This document shows positions 14,725 through 14,976 of a DNA stretch of 14,976 nt, piece after piece. The position numbers and the translations under genes were made by a program. The stretch is from Methylocystaceae bacterium (GTDB taxonomy: Bacteria > Pseudomonadota > Alphaproteobacteria > Rhizobiales > Beijerinckiaceae). Under the pieces are notes generated by a model. It searched no databases, was not told the DNA's origin, and was given only the letters and a program-made list of their open reading frames with translations. Numbering within the stretch: position 1 is the stretch's first letter; each line of letters starts with the position of its first letter. Location: contig PLZT01000529.1 of the NCBI GenBank assembly GCA_003152255.1, forward strand, positions 786 to 15,761, read 5' to 3'.

Positions 14725-14856
14725 AGTCGACGCGATCGCGAGACCGGGGATCGAGATTTGAGCGAGCGCCGGGCGGCAGGGATTGCAGCACGTCACCCAC
14801 GCGCCGGCGACGCCTTGGGATTGCAGATCGGCGATTGCGGGCGGGCGCGAATCCAT
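14701..14856 (-). pseudogene. Possible relic of a small CxC-type zinc-finger protein
   Basis: From an ATG at 14856 (or GTG at 14907) the minus strand reads MDSRPPAIADLQSQGVAGAW and then VTCCNPCRPAL, ending at a TGA at 14703-14701. Small rhizobial proteins with an ADLRAQGxxxVWVxC core followed by a second CxxC pair begin in the same way. Here the second pair and the usual MPDW ending are missing, so if related it is degenerate. It overlaps the DUF6522 stop by 24 bases. Confidence is low, and 14725-14976 shows nothing else I can support. Confidence 0.25.
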
Positions 14857-14976
14857 CCGGTGACATTCGGTGAAAGCCAAAGCGGCTTGGGGGCGGGGTA
14901 CGGCCACGTTCCGATGAGTCCGCTTGTCATCAAAGCACCCGCGAATGGAGGGATATACCCCGACTCATTGAGAATC

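Noticed and set aside
1..14976. CRISPR array, tRNA, rRNA, phage or defence system
   Set aside because: No spaced direct repeats, cloverleaf, rRNA-like sequence or known defence domain was seen on either strand.

Overview
The window is GC-rich DNA that reads as Alphaproteobacteria, probably order Hyphomicrobiales (Rhizobiales). A methanotroph or methylotroph of the Methylocystis/Methylosinus type would fit, but that is inference from protein style and the copper theme; no rRNA or tRNA is present to confirm it. It is a metal-resistance region followed by a patchy accessory region with remnants.

Region 1 (1-9576, all + strand) is a copper/silver efflux block. It opens inside a Cu(I) P1B-type ATPase gene (copA; 5' end off-window). 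The gene is broken by a two-base insertion in its hinge motif, and in the shifted frame it continues through the last two membrane helices, then an extra helix and an OmpA-type peptidoglycan-binding domain. Next come a small secreted Cys/His/Met-rich protein (2714-3046), a secreted FixH/YtkA-like protein (3316-3720), and a tight cusC-cusB-cusA set. The last four genes are joined by ATGA stop/start overlaps. CusA keeps the three substrate methionines at the same spacing as E. coli CusA. Together these would move Cu(I) or Ag(I) from cytosol to periplasm (CopA) and from periplasm to outside (CusCBA).

Region 2 (9660-10835) is a separate divergent module: a MerR-family regulator on the minus strand and a small cation diffusion facilitator on the plus strand. 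They share a textbook MerR promoter with a 7-bp dyad and a 19-bp spacer. The sensor has Cys at 77, 112 and 120, which points to a divalent ion rather than copper. The CDF gene is frameshifted by a two-base loss.

Region 3 (10841-11180) is wreckage: a His-rich N-terminal stub, then the 3' end of an IS256-family transposase on the minus strand.

Region 4 (11195-12768, minus strand) looks like a lipid-modification cluster: an SRPBCC-domain protein, the C-terminal relic of a desaturase resembling ceramide delta-4 desaturase, and an intact fatty-acid 2-hydroxylase-like protein.

Region 5 (12769-14976) is sparse: small hypothetical genes, a DUF6522 protein, a relic of a small rhizobial family, and a perfect CtrA-type box. 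No phage genes, CRISPR arrays or RNA genes were seen.

The most unusual points are the copper ATPase carrying an OmpA domain and the desaturase relic paired with a 2-hydroxylase. The cus efflux genes are intact, while both single-component exporters next to them are frameshifted.
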